NCBI GenBank assembly: GCA_014218235.1
Contig: CM024766.1
Span: 18,387,346-18,451,345 of the forward strand
Reading direction: 5' to 3'
Source of the DNA: Colocasia esculenta
Taxonomy: Eukaryota > Streptophyta > Magnoliopsida > Alismatales > Araceae
DNA: 64,000 bases
The position numbers and the translations under genes are program-made. Shown in pieces: positions 46,037 to 56,092 of the stretch (the first letter of the stretch is position 1; the number at the start of each line of letters is the position of its first letter). The notes below the pieces were generated by a model. The model did not search any database and was not told where the DNA came from. It saw only the letters and a list, made by a program, of their open reading frames with translations.

Positions 46037-48095
46037 CTTAGGAAGGAGGGTGAGAATGGTGTTTGGGAAAGGAGAGTGGAGGAATCCCAGACGAGGAGCA
46101 GCAGGATCGTCGGAGACGGAGCGGATCTTGAGCCCGGAAGGGGAAAGAGATGGGTTTGGAGAAGAGGAGGAGGAAATGAGAGGGGAATGGTGAGAAGTGG
46201 TCGTGGGAGGCCTTAGAATAGGTTGAGAAGGGTTTTAAAAAAGAGGCCCCACACAAAAGACTTGAACCGGCGCGAGGGTTTGCTTCAAAAACAGATCTGG
46301 GCCGTCGTCTGTCGACAGATGACAATTTATCTGTCGACACATAACCCCTTTTGGCTAAAACTTGATTTTTGACAAGATTTTTCAAAGGGACAAGTGTTCA
46401 TTTTGTGTTTTAAGGTAAAATAGGTGTATGTACAAGATAAAAATTCATATCCATTATGATGAAGACATGACACAATTCTAAAATGATTTTGAATTAAAAC
46501 CGATAAGTTCTTTAATTAGATCATGAAGACACATTTCACAATAGCCAGTGAAAATTAATAACTCTTTTGATTAAGGCCGTTGAAGAAAAACATGCATCTA
46601 AATAGAGATGATAGTCAGATGACAGTTGAATTAGATGGCCACAAGAACATCTTACCCATAAGAAGCACATTGGACTTGACATAAAAAGTTTTTCGGAGGC
46701 TTCACTCTATTTCTGGTATGATTTTAGAATCTTTAAAAACAACGAGATGGAAAGAGTGGCAATGAGGAGCACTTTCACTTTTTCATGTGAAGATAGACAT
46801 TTGTGATGCCAATACCCCCAGTTACTCAATGTGAGTGTCCATCAAGCCATTGTATAGAGATAATGAAACAACCTTTTGACGTGAAGACCGACATTGGCGA
46901 TGCCCATGTCCCCGGTTACTTAGTGATTTTCATCATTGCTCTACCTCCATCCCATAAATGAAGATAAATTTTTGATTTAAGCGTAGAAATAGGTAGCTTT
47001 TCTCCCTTTTATTTTGTTTTTACTTTTCGTCAAGTACATGAGATTTCTTTAGGCAAGAGATAATGTAGAACATTAAATTCAAGACCTTCTGATTTTTCAA
47101 ATCATTTTGGATTCATGTTTAAAGACAAGGGTTATTCAAAGGAGATGGTTTAAAAATCATTGGGTTTGCTCATTGTGTTCAAAATGATCTAAAAAGACCT
47201 CAATCAAGTGTTGCATCAAACATCATTTAGACTTGGTCCACGACTTTGACATGAATGGATATGAAAGGTTATATTGCACAAAACAATCCAATGTTTACCT
47301 TCAAATCAAGTAATGAACACTTTCTTCAAAAGTATGAAGAAGGAATGAGAAAAAAGTGAGAATGTGTGTATCTGTCGACAGAAGGAATCTGTCTGTCGAC
47401 AGATGCACACAGACTAAAGAATTGAAGTTTCAGTTAGAGCAAATCTGAGTGTGCCTGTCGACAGATGGAATGTCTGTCAACAGATATGAACAGAGTGGAT
47501 TTTTCTGTTTTCAGTTTGAATGCACATTGAGTTCAAGGAAGTGAGAATTCAACAAGGAGATGTAGGAAGAGTTTCCTCAGAAAATACTCATCTATCCTTA
47601 ACTCACTCCCCCATAGTGTGTGCACGTGTTGACACAACATCTAAGCAAGGATTCACACAAGCATTTAATACAAGACAAACATGATCATTTAAAGAAAGTC
47701 ATACACAAGCACATGATCATAGAAAAAAGCATTGTTTCATGGAGTTAACATGATAAAATGTAAGGAAACTAAAAATCCTATGTGAAGTACAGGACCTTTA
47801 TATGCAATGGGACTATGGATACTTGGCGGAGAATATTTCTCACGCATGATGATAGTTTCCAAACAAGCCGAACTTGTTCTTCCACTTTCACCATTTGATA
47901 TACCACATAGTCATTCACACATAAAGAGCATGTACTCCAATATGGATAGTTAGTTTCATTGCATTTTACACAAACCCAATTCTCTTCTTAAGGATGTGAA
48001 TCTATCTTCAGACAAGGGTTTGGTGAAAATGTCAGCCAATTGTTTTTCTGTGGGAATGAAATTAAGTTCCAAGGTTTTATTGGCAACTTCATCTC
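46037..48095. other. Copia B spacer between pol and env-like ORF
   Basis: It is noncoding. It carries palindrome pairs at 46309/46331, 47372/47393 and 47455/47474. It also carries a roughly duplicated ~50-bp segment (GTGAAGA-AGACATT-G-GATGCC and GGTTACT) at about 46790 and 46885. Confidence 0.7.
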
Positions 48096-50330
48096 TCAAG
48101 AATGATGACGGATTTCTATGTGTTTAGTCCTTGAGTGTTGGACAGGGTTTTTTGAAAGGTTGATAGCACTTGTGTTGTCACATAGGATAGGTGTGCATCC
48201 AATTTCAACATTATAGTCAGCTAACTGACTTTTGATCCACAACACTTGAGCTGCACAACTTCCTGCAGCGACATATTCTGCCTCTGCAGTGGAGAGTGCA
48301 ATCGAGTGTTGTTTCTTGGATGCCCACGAAACCATGCAACCGCCAAGGAATTGGCAATATCCACTAGTGCTTTTTCTATCATTTTTACATCCAGCATAAT
48401 CAGCATCAGAATATAGATCAAATCAAAACTACTGCCTGCTGGGTACCAAAAACCCAATTGCATGTGCCTGAGAGATATCGTAAAATTCTCTTGACTGCAA
48501 TTAAATGGCTTTCCTTTGGACTAGATTGATATCTAGCACAAAGCAAACACTAAATTGTATATCCGGTCTACTTGCAGTAAGATAAAGGAGTGAGCCAATC
48601 ATACCTCGGAAGTGCTTTGCATCTACCGGTTTACCTTTCTCATCATTTTCCAATTTGATGCTTGTGCTCATTGGGGTTGAGGCCGGTTTAGCTTGCTCAA
48701 ATTGAAATCGTTTGAGAAGCTCTTTGACATATTTTTCTTGATTTATGAAGATCCCCTTCTTTATGTTGTTTCACCTCACATTTGTGATTATTGAAGGGCC
48801 GGGAGTATCTTGTCCTTGAGGAATTTAATCTTGTGAATGTCGTTCTTCAGGAGGTTCATTTTCTGGTGGATTCTCTTCAAGTGTTTCATCTTGTTTTCTG
48901 AATGCTCTTTCATCATCTTCATTGTAGTCCCTGTGAAGATATCCACCTTTGGTCTTTGAATCTTCTTCAGATTGCTTTTGCTTTGACTTGTAGATCCTTA
49001 AGCGATGTTCCTTCATCCTCTTTTTCAGTCCTGTTAACATTCAAGCTGTTAGATTGGCATAAGTCTCATAAAAAATGACATGTGGAGTTTCTTCCACAGT
49101 GCGTGTTTTATTGTTAAACACCCTATATGCCCTAGAGTGTTCTGAATAGCCTAGAAAAACACCTTGATCACTTTTGGCTTCAAATTTACCTAAATCAGTT
49201 TTATCATTGTTATGATAAATACCTTTGAGCCAAAAACTCGGAAGTACCCAAGGTGGGTTTCTTACCTTTCAACACTGGTAGGGGTTTTCTTTATCACAGG
49301 TCTTACCATGGCTCTGTTTAGAATGTAGCACGAAGTGTTCACTGCTTCTGCCCAAAAGCTTTTGGAGAGTTGGCCTTCAACTAGAAGAGTGCGAGCCATT
49401 TCCACCAATGTTCTGTTTTTCCTTCTCCACTACTCTATTTGTTCTGGAGTCCTTGGGGAACAGAACAGATGTTCAATCCCTTGGTGCCTGCAAAAATCAG
49501 AAAATGATTGTTATCAAATTCTCCCTCGTGATCGGTGCGGATTGAGCATATTTTATTCACATTGCCATGCTCAATCTTGTTAAAGAATTCTTGAAGATTG
49601 TAAGTGTTTCACTTTTGTGTGCCAAGAATTTGACCCATGTGAACCTAAAAAATCCTACAATGACAAAACCAAAACGTTTGCCATTGAGACTTAAAGTTCT
49701 GGTTGGTCCAAAAGGTCCATGTGCAACAGTTCATATGGTTTAGATGTGCTTACCGGTGCTTTAGATTTAAAAGACTTTCGGGTCTGTTTTCCCTGTGCAC
49801 ATGCATCACAAAAACTTTCATTGTTGTTAAAAGAAATGTCAGGAAGTCCACTTACCAATTTGAGCTTCATGATCTTGTGCAACACGTTGTAGTCGCATGG
49901 CCAAGCCTACGATGCCACAAGGTCAATTCATCCTGTCTATTTGCAACAAGACACAAGTTGTCATTTTTTGGATCATCTAAGTCAACTAAGTAATGTTATT
50001 CACTCCTTTTCCAGAAAATTTTACACACTTCCTGTTTCTTTATCAACAATTTGACATGAATTTGATTCAAACATGACGTTGTGACCTTTATCACACAATT
50101 GACTTATGCTAAGCAAGTTGTGATTGAGGCCATCAACCAACAGTACATTTTCAATTGAATTGGAGGGACACTTACCAACATTACCTGTGCCAATGATTTG
50201 CCTTTGTTGTTACCTCCAAAACGACTTGTCCTCCGTCTTTCTCCACTAGGAAACAGAATTTAGCTTTGTCGCCCGTCATGTGCCTCGAACAGCCGCTATC
50301 CAAGTACCATTTGTTTTGATGTTGGGCTGC
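48096..50330 (-). pseudogene. Copia B pol: protease, integrase, truncated RT, RNase H
   Basis: Reading on the minus strand, the protease motif LDSGCSRHMTG lies near 50290, gag-pre-integrase with CAQGKQTRKSFKS near 49810, and integrase start HMDLL near 49700. Degraded integrase runs to about 49040, and the acidic linker to RT is at 49040-48825. Then, near 48780, the sequence jumps to the end of RT (KYVKELLKRFQFEQAKP). RNase H follows with LSTAEAEYVAAGS and LCDNTSAINLSKNPVQHSRT. The RT core with its YVDD box is missing, a deletion of several hundred bp. Many stops lie in the integrase. Confidence 0.85.
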
Positions 50331-50352
50331 TAGGCATTCCTGCATATGTGGA

Positions 50353-52304
50353 TCAGACAAGAGGTTTTGGTACCCAAATTACTTTGGGTCCCAAAATTTC
50401 ATTCATGCAACAGAGTAAATGCTTAGGAATCCAAACTTGTTTGAATTTCTGTTTCTTCGGATTATTCCAGCATTGTTTTTCATCATGACCAATCTTTTTA
50501 CACACATTGCATGAAGGAACTTTCTTTTCAATTGATTGTTGCTTGATAGACTGTTTATTGGTTGAAGTTGTTCTTGCCTGTCGACAGGCACCATTCCATC
50601 TGTCGACAGGTGGCTTTTTCTTTTGTTTGTTGGGAACATTTTGTTTGGGTTGCATTGCTTTGTTCTGAGACTGCCTTGAGTTATGCTTTTTGGGAACATG
50701 CTTGCTTGTGCTTGGGCTAGGATCAACAAAGGAAGTGATCAATGACTCTCCTATTTTCTTTTGTTTGACAGGTTGATATCCTAACCCATGCTTGGTTACA
50801 TGTATTTTAGCACCCAAAACCACATCTAGATTTTGCTTCCTTTTGACAAATTTCATTAAGTCCTCAGATTTTTCTTTCAATTCCTTTTAGTTTGTTCCAA
50901 CTTTTTCTTTGTTTCTTGTTGTTCTTCTTGAAGGAATTCAAGAGAATGGCTTAAACAGTCTTTTTCTTTTTGTTTTTCTTGCAATCTCATTTTCAAGCAA
51001 TCCATCTCTTCATTATGAGTCTTTTCATCACTTTCATCATTTCTATTTCTTTTGTCAGGAACGCAATTCGTTCATCATTGTTCTTATCATGCACAAGGGA
51101 GTTGCTTTCTTTTTTAATGCTTTATTTTCAGATCTATATTCACAAAATTTTTCAAATAGAGTAGTGTATGCTTCCTCCCATTCACTTGCAGTGAAATCAT
51201 CAAATGAGAAGTTTACCTCGGTGGAGTCATCACTCTAGCCATTAAGCATTTCACTTCTTCATCATCGGATGTTTCTTGTGCATCTTCATCTTCATCTTCA
51301 TCACTCCAGGTAGCCAACATTGCTTTGGCTTTCTCGGAGGTGAATTTTTCTTTTTCAGCTTCTTCTTGAGTTCCGGGCATTCTCCTCTCATGTGCCTCTG
51401 TTTCTTGCATTCATAACAAACAATGTCAGATTTTTTGTGGACTCATATTTCTGTGAAAAGTTTTTTCTTTTGAAAAGGTTTAGGTTACCTGTGTCTCTCC
51501 TTTTGAACTTCAGAAATTTCTTGAATTGTCTAGTGAGCATTGCCATTTCACCATTATCACTCTCACTAGATGTTTCTTGCTCATCACTATCTTGTTGAAT
51601 GGATTTCTTGGAGCTTGTTGATGTTTTGTTGGATGCTTTTAGAGCAATTGACTTCCTAGGATTTTCTTCTAATTCTTTTCTTTTGATGTTGATTTCATAT
51701 GTCATTAGGAGCCAATTAGTTCATCCAATTTCATTTTGGAAAGGTCTTTGGAATCCTCATGACAGTGGCCTTAGTATTCCAAGATGAAGTAAGAGATCGA
51801 AGTATCTTTCTTACTAAGTCACTTTCAGAGTATTCATTCTTAAGACCTTTTAGCCCGTTAACTATTAGCATGAATCTTGCAAACATGTCTGATATGGTTT
51901 TCATCAGTTTTTATCTTGAACATTTCATATTCAGACACTAACATGCTAACTTTAGTTTCCCTTACCTCGGACGTACCTTCGTAAATGAGTTCAAGTTTGT
52001 CCCACATCTCTTTTGCTGTTGAGCATGTGGAGACTCTTGAGAACTCCTTTGGATGCACCGCACATTGCATCATGTTTAGTGCGCTCCAGTTGAGAGTTCA
52101 TTTAGCTATTTAGTCTTTCGTCCAGGTGTCTTCGTCCTCGGGCAACACGTATGGTCCCTTACTGACTATCTTCCACAGCTCGTAATTTTGAGCTCTCAAA
52201 AATACCTGCATACGATTTTTCCAATAAGAATAGTCAGTGCCATCAAAATAGGGTGGCCTGGTTACTGAATGTCCCTCGGCCATATACCCTTTGCTAGAAT
52301 CCAT
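50353..52304 (-). pseudogene. Copia B gag (broken)
   Basis: It starts MDSSKGYMAEGHSVTRPPYF at 52304, with FDGTDYSYWKNRMQVFLRA as in Copia gag proteins. Two CX2CX4HX4C zinc knuckles are visible: CYECKKQRHMRGEC near 51400 and CNVCKKIGHDEKQC near 50500. Frame changes and stops split it into several pieces (52110, 51858, 51388, 51213, 50353). The palindrome pair at 50578/50600 lies within the coding sequence just before the second knuckle. Confidence 0.82.
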
Positions 52305-52364
52305 AAGATCGAAATCTCCTGATCGCTAGATCAAATGACGAAAAATAGTAAATCGGAGAAAATT

Positions 52365-52378
52365 GCTCTGATACCAAT
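52365..52378 (-). promoter_or_regulatory. Primer binding site of Copia B
   Basis: The minus strand reads TGGTATCAGAGC just inside the 5' LTR, the complement of the 3' end of initiator methionine tRNA used by Copia elements. Confidence 0.9.
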
Positions 52379-53720
52379 TGAAGGGTTATGCGGTAACACC
52401 TATGAGGTAATCTAGAAGGGGGGTTGAATAGATTACGGAAATTCTAAATTACTTATGGCTTCTTTTCGGTCCTACAACAATCTCAATTGAAACTTGATTG
52501 GAATTTGATTGAGATTAAGAAAGCTTGAGTTGATGTTTTGAAAACAGGGAATTAAACGTGCGTATGAACACCGTGCCTACCAATCATCTATCGCAAAACG
52601 CGAACAAACCACAGAACACGATGATTTAAGGTGGTTCGGAGTACACAACTCGTGTATCCTACATCCACCGTCCACACACACACGCAGAAACGACTGCTTA
52701 TGAGTGAGTTCAACACAACAACTCAACCACATACACGTTGTCTGATGAACCACGATCAGAACAACCACAAATTCGTGAATCAAGCACAAGGGATGCTCGA
52801 AACACAACCACACACACACAATGGAATGGAAATTGTGAAATGGAGAAGAATTTAGAGTTGGGGAACAAATCCAGTTGGAATTCTTCTCGTGGATCGTCCA
52901 AACGCTCTTCAAACTTCGATTGGATGTAGATTGATCGATGTAGAAGGTTGAATTGATGACGATCCGGCTTCACTTCGCATGATGGCGATTCCACAACGAT
53001 CTGGGCAAAAGTTGAAGCAGAGCAGCAATTTGGGGCTTTTCCTCTTGGTCCCTTGGAGGCTCTTGGTTGGGAGGCTGCTCTCTGCGAATTTGGCTCCAAA
53101 AGGATGCTTATATAGTGTTAGGTAAAGGTGGGGGTCGTGGAGGAAGGAAACACCAAGTGGGGCCGGATTTGGAAACTCTAAATCTCATGTTTCCGTCGTC
53201 TGTCGACAGGTGCACTTGCATCTGTCGACAGGCGCACTCAGGCTGAGAACTGGGTTTCAGAAAATTGAGTTTCTAAGTGTATCTGTCGACAGGCACTTTG
53301 CATCTGTCGACAGGTGCACTCAGGAATAGAAAACCTGAGTTCTGTCCTGGGTTGACTGGTGAATCTGTCGACAGGAACATTGCATCTGTCGACAGGTGCA
53401 CTCAGAGATGCAAACCTGAGTTCTGTCTTGGAATGACTGTGTGAATCTAATCGACAGTACATTGCATCTGTCGACAGGTGCACCTCTTTGACAGTTTTTG
53501 TGATATTTGCTCATCTCTTCAATGCCTCTTCATTCTCCATCTTCATGCTTGTGCACCCATGCAAATACATTGTTAGTGATATACATTCATGATTTAGCAA
53601 TGTTTAACTCAATCACTTTCATGGTGTTTTTTCATGTTAGTTAGCACATCATTTTGCATTAAATCAATGTTCAAGGATATTAATGTGATCATCAAAACAT
53701 GATATATGGAAAACCCAACA
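52379..53720 (-). mobile_element. 5' LTR of Copia B
   Basis: Same ends as the copy at 43173 and ten bases shorter in total. The palindrome array is at 53200-53477, with one site changed to CTAATCGACAG near 53448. Confidence 0.93.
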
Positions 53721-53813
53721 ACGGAGTCCGCTGTAATGGCGGTACCGTGGTCTGCTGGCCGCCGCGACGGTCACCCCGCTTGCTCCGGCAACGGCCTTCC
53801 CTCTGCTTGCCAT
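53721..53813 (-). pseudogene. N-terminus of the Tat antisense gene, separated by Copia B
   Basis: Starting at the ATG at 53813-53811, the frame reads MASRGKAVAGASG and HYSGL up to the TSD at 53725-53721. Counting the TSD once, the frame continues without shift at 43172. The insertion thus split a coding exon. An alternative upstream Met at 53894 is in frame, but its leucine-rich lead sequence looks less likely. Confidence 0.65.
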
Positions 53814-54229
53814 CGCTAGAAGAGTCGCAGGAAGCAGCAGCAGCAAGAGGAGATGTAGAAGAAGGTGGAAAGATAGGCAGGCAAGGAAACTCAAGGGCTA
53901 GAATGCAAGAAGGTTTTTTCGTAGGCGTGGCTCCCGCCTTCGCCTCCTCCCCTCCTTATAAGGAAAGGGGAGGGAGCGAAATTCGAGGCGGGCCTAAAAA
54001 CGCCACTCCTTCCAATTTCGAAAATTCCTCCTCGGGTACAGCGTCGGCGGCCGTTCGAACGCAACGACGACGCTCCTGGCTCGACACGGATTTGCACCCA
54101 TCATGACGGGTTAGCCGTTTGACAGGACTCCAAACGGCGGCATCACACAACGGGCCATCGCATTAAATGCGGAAGCGACGCCCTCGAAGCGCCCGTCTCA
54201 CCGAACCACTCGAGGGCGTGGGGGGCAAG
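53814..54229. promoter_or_regulatory. Leader and possible promoter of antisense gene; Tat polypurine tract
   Basis: CTTATAAGG near 53955-53963 reads as a TATA-like box on the minus strand, about 145 bp before the antisense ATG. Farther right, CGTGGGGGGCAAG at 54217-54229 is the polypurine tract of the Tat element and directly abuts the 3' LTR. The palindromic CACTCGAGGG/CCCTCGAAGC stretch near 54181-54216 has no known role. Confidence 0.5.
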
Positions 54230-54956
54230 TGTGGTGGCCAAATCTGGCCACCTAGGCCCATGATGGCTCGTTATGGCCCGCTCGCGTCCTATCAACGGGC
54301 GTGGCCCTATGTCATTGTGCCACGTCCTCATCAGGGTGGTTCAGAGGCCTTCGAAGACCTTTCCCCCCACGAGCGGACTTCGCCAAAGCCCCTATGCATG
54401 TTTCCGAGCAGGTCACCTGCCTTGATTGTTCCGAACAGCCACAGGCAGCGCCGAACAGTAGTTCCGTTCGCCCCCGCGCGAGTCACCTGTTCGGACATCA
54501 TATCCAAAAGTGGCCGAACAGGTCTCTTGGCATACGCAACGGTTATAACCGCCGCAAGCCACGCACCCCATCATCAAGAGGCACGAACTGCCTGGCATCC
54601 CAACGGGCACCTGAGCGCATAACTCCTCTCGTTATGCGCGCCCATCAAGGCGCCTTTTCAGGCACGATCTACCAACGTTGCGCACATTCGCCTTGGCACC
54701 AACGCCTATAAAAACACAGGTACAGTACCATACACGGGTACGTTCTCTTCCACGCGAACACGCTCTCACATTCCGAAACCCCCTGCCTTGCAAGCCTTGT
54801 ATTGACTTAGGCATCGGAGGGTTTCCCCGGTCTTCACTGGGCCCCCTGATCCAGTTCTGGTTTTTGCAGGCTCTCGTCCACACCGGCGTTCGTCTTCCCA
54901 TCTTCTCTAGTGGAGGCCCGTTTGGCTCCGGCCCAAACAGGATTACACCCACCACA
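54230..54956 (+). mobile_element. 3' LTR of Tat element
   Basis: It has the same length as the 5' LTR, with TATAAAAA at 54707. It ends GGATTACACCCACCACA, where the Athila LTR resumes. Confidence 0.92.
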
Positions 54957-56092
54957 TTATATTCCCTCTGTCTCTTTCTTTTCATTTTTAAAACACTTTC
55001 TCATTTTTAAAATCCCCCCTTATTTTAAATTTCCCTTCTATTTCCAAAATCTCTCCTCTTTCCTCTCTCCTCTCTATCTATTTTATATAAACTCTCTCTT
55101 TCCTCCCATCTTTTATCCTTCTTCTCTCTCTCATTTTCCTCCCTCTCTCTCGCACTTTCCCTCTTCTCTCCTCTCTCTCTTACGACACCTCACTCTTCTT
55201 CCTCTCTTCGTCCTCATCTATGCTTCCACTTATTTTCTTCTCCCTCTCTTGGACCAGGGGTCTTCCCCCTCCTCTTCTCTTTCTATTCTTCTTTCCCTTC
55301 CTCTCTCGCTCTCTCCCGATCGCTCTCTCCCGATTTCTCTCTTGTGCGCACACAGAAGCAGTAGTAGCAGCCCGCCGCCAGGCCGCCCGCGAACCCCTGC
55401 CTGCAACCGCCTGCCCGCGCGGTTGAGCCCTGCGCCTACGCGAGCCCGCCCCGCGCCTGCTGCCGCCTCTCCACGCGGCCGCCGGCCCAGACCGACACCG
55501 CGCGCGCTCCTGCACTCCTGCGCACCTACCGGGCGCTGCCTCTTCCCCCCGCGTGCGTCGCCCGCCCGCGCGCACTGCCACGCGCCCGCGTCCGAGCCGC
55601 CGCTGGCCCAGCAGCCCGCGCACCCCACCGCATGCACGTAGAAGGCTCCTCTCTCGTCTCTCTCTTCTCTCTCCTCTCTCGTCTCTCGTCTCTCTCTTTC
55701 TCTCTTCTCTCTCTCGTCTCTCGTCTCTCTTTCTCGTTCTCTCTTCTCTCTCTCTCTCTCTCTATTTCCTATATTTTTTAGTGGAGTTTTTGATGTCTTT
55801 TGTTTAGTATTAAACGTTGCTTTGTAAAATAATTTTTATTCAATAGATTGTAATTTTAAATATTGTCTTGTGTTCTTTGATTCACTCTTTATCTCTCTCT
55901 CTCTTTATCTATTTCGCGTAGTTTAAATTTATTTACTACAACTTAGTTTTAATATCACCACGTTATTTTCCTAAACAAAAACCCAAAGTTTTCAACTCTA
56001 AAGTCTATTTCTCCGTGGATTCGACTCGGTCTCACCACTTAACTATTGTTAAAATATTTAGTGTAGGTCGATAATTTTGAGATTATTAGTCA
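54957..56092 (+). mobile_element. Athila 3' LTR, second part
   Basis: This is pyrimidine-rich sequence (54960-55200), then a very GC-rich block (about 55340-55640), a CT-microsatellite (about 55640-55770), and an AT-rich end with TTCTCCGTGGATTCGACTCG, typical near Athila LTR ends. The end GAGATTATTAGTCA at 56092 is a near mirror of the LTR start TGTGATAATCTCA. The long frame at 54910-55641 is compositional and not a gene. Confidence 0.65.
55640..55770 (+). repeat. CT-rich microsatellite
   Basis: An imperfect run of TCTCTCGTCTCTC/TCTTCTCTC within the Athila LTR. Confidence 0.9.

Larger units (their letters stand above)
43173..53720 (-). mobile_element. Copia B, Sirevirus-like, complete ends but RT core deleted
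   Basis: Two LTRs (43173-44524, 1352 bp; 52379-53720, 1342 bp) with ends TGAAGGGTTATG and GGAAAACCCAACA are flanked by perfect ACGGA duplications at 43168-43172 and 53721-53725. Sense is the minus strand: 5' LTR on the right, PBS, gag, protease, integrase, a remnant of RT, RNase H, env-like ORF, twin polypurine tracts, 3' LTR on the left. It lies inside the antisense gene of the Tat element. Confidence 0.95.
34068..54956 (+). mobile_element. Tat-type Gypsy element with nested Copia B
   Basis: Two 727-bp LTRs (34068-34794 and 54230-54956) frame PBS, gag, protease, RT, two RNase H domains, integrase, an antisense gene and a polypurine tract. Without Copia B the element is about 10.3 kb, normal for the lineage. 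By eye the LTRs differ at about 22 sites, mostly transitions, roughly 3 percent. Flanks are TTAAT on the left and TTATA on the right, so the target duplication is not exact or has mutated. Confidence 0.9.
25024..56092 (+). mobile_element. Athila-type Gypsy element, 5'-truncated and split by two insertions
   Basis: The parts are: pol at 25024-28209, 3' noncoding at 28210-29323, then a solo LTR insertion (29324-33830), polypurine tract and 3' LTR start at 33836-34067, a Tat element (34068-54956), and the rest of the 3' LTR at 54957-56092. The RT sequence (YSGYNQVAIYPEDQEKTTFT) is of Athila type. The 5' LTR, gag and protease are absent, and no flanking duplication can be tested. Confidence 0.8.

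Noticed and set aside
53664..53894. Signal-peptide-like leader (leucine-rich) of a secreted protein
   Set aside because: The frame crosses the Copia B LTR junction, and the Leu run lies before the more likely ATG at 53813 of the antisense gene.
54910..55641. 243-residue Ser/Pro/Leu-rich open frame
   Set aside because: It spans the Tat LTR end, pyrimidine-rich and GC-rich Athila LTR sequence. The composition explains the open frame, and it crosses an insertion junction.
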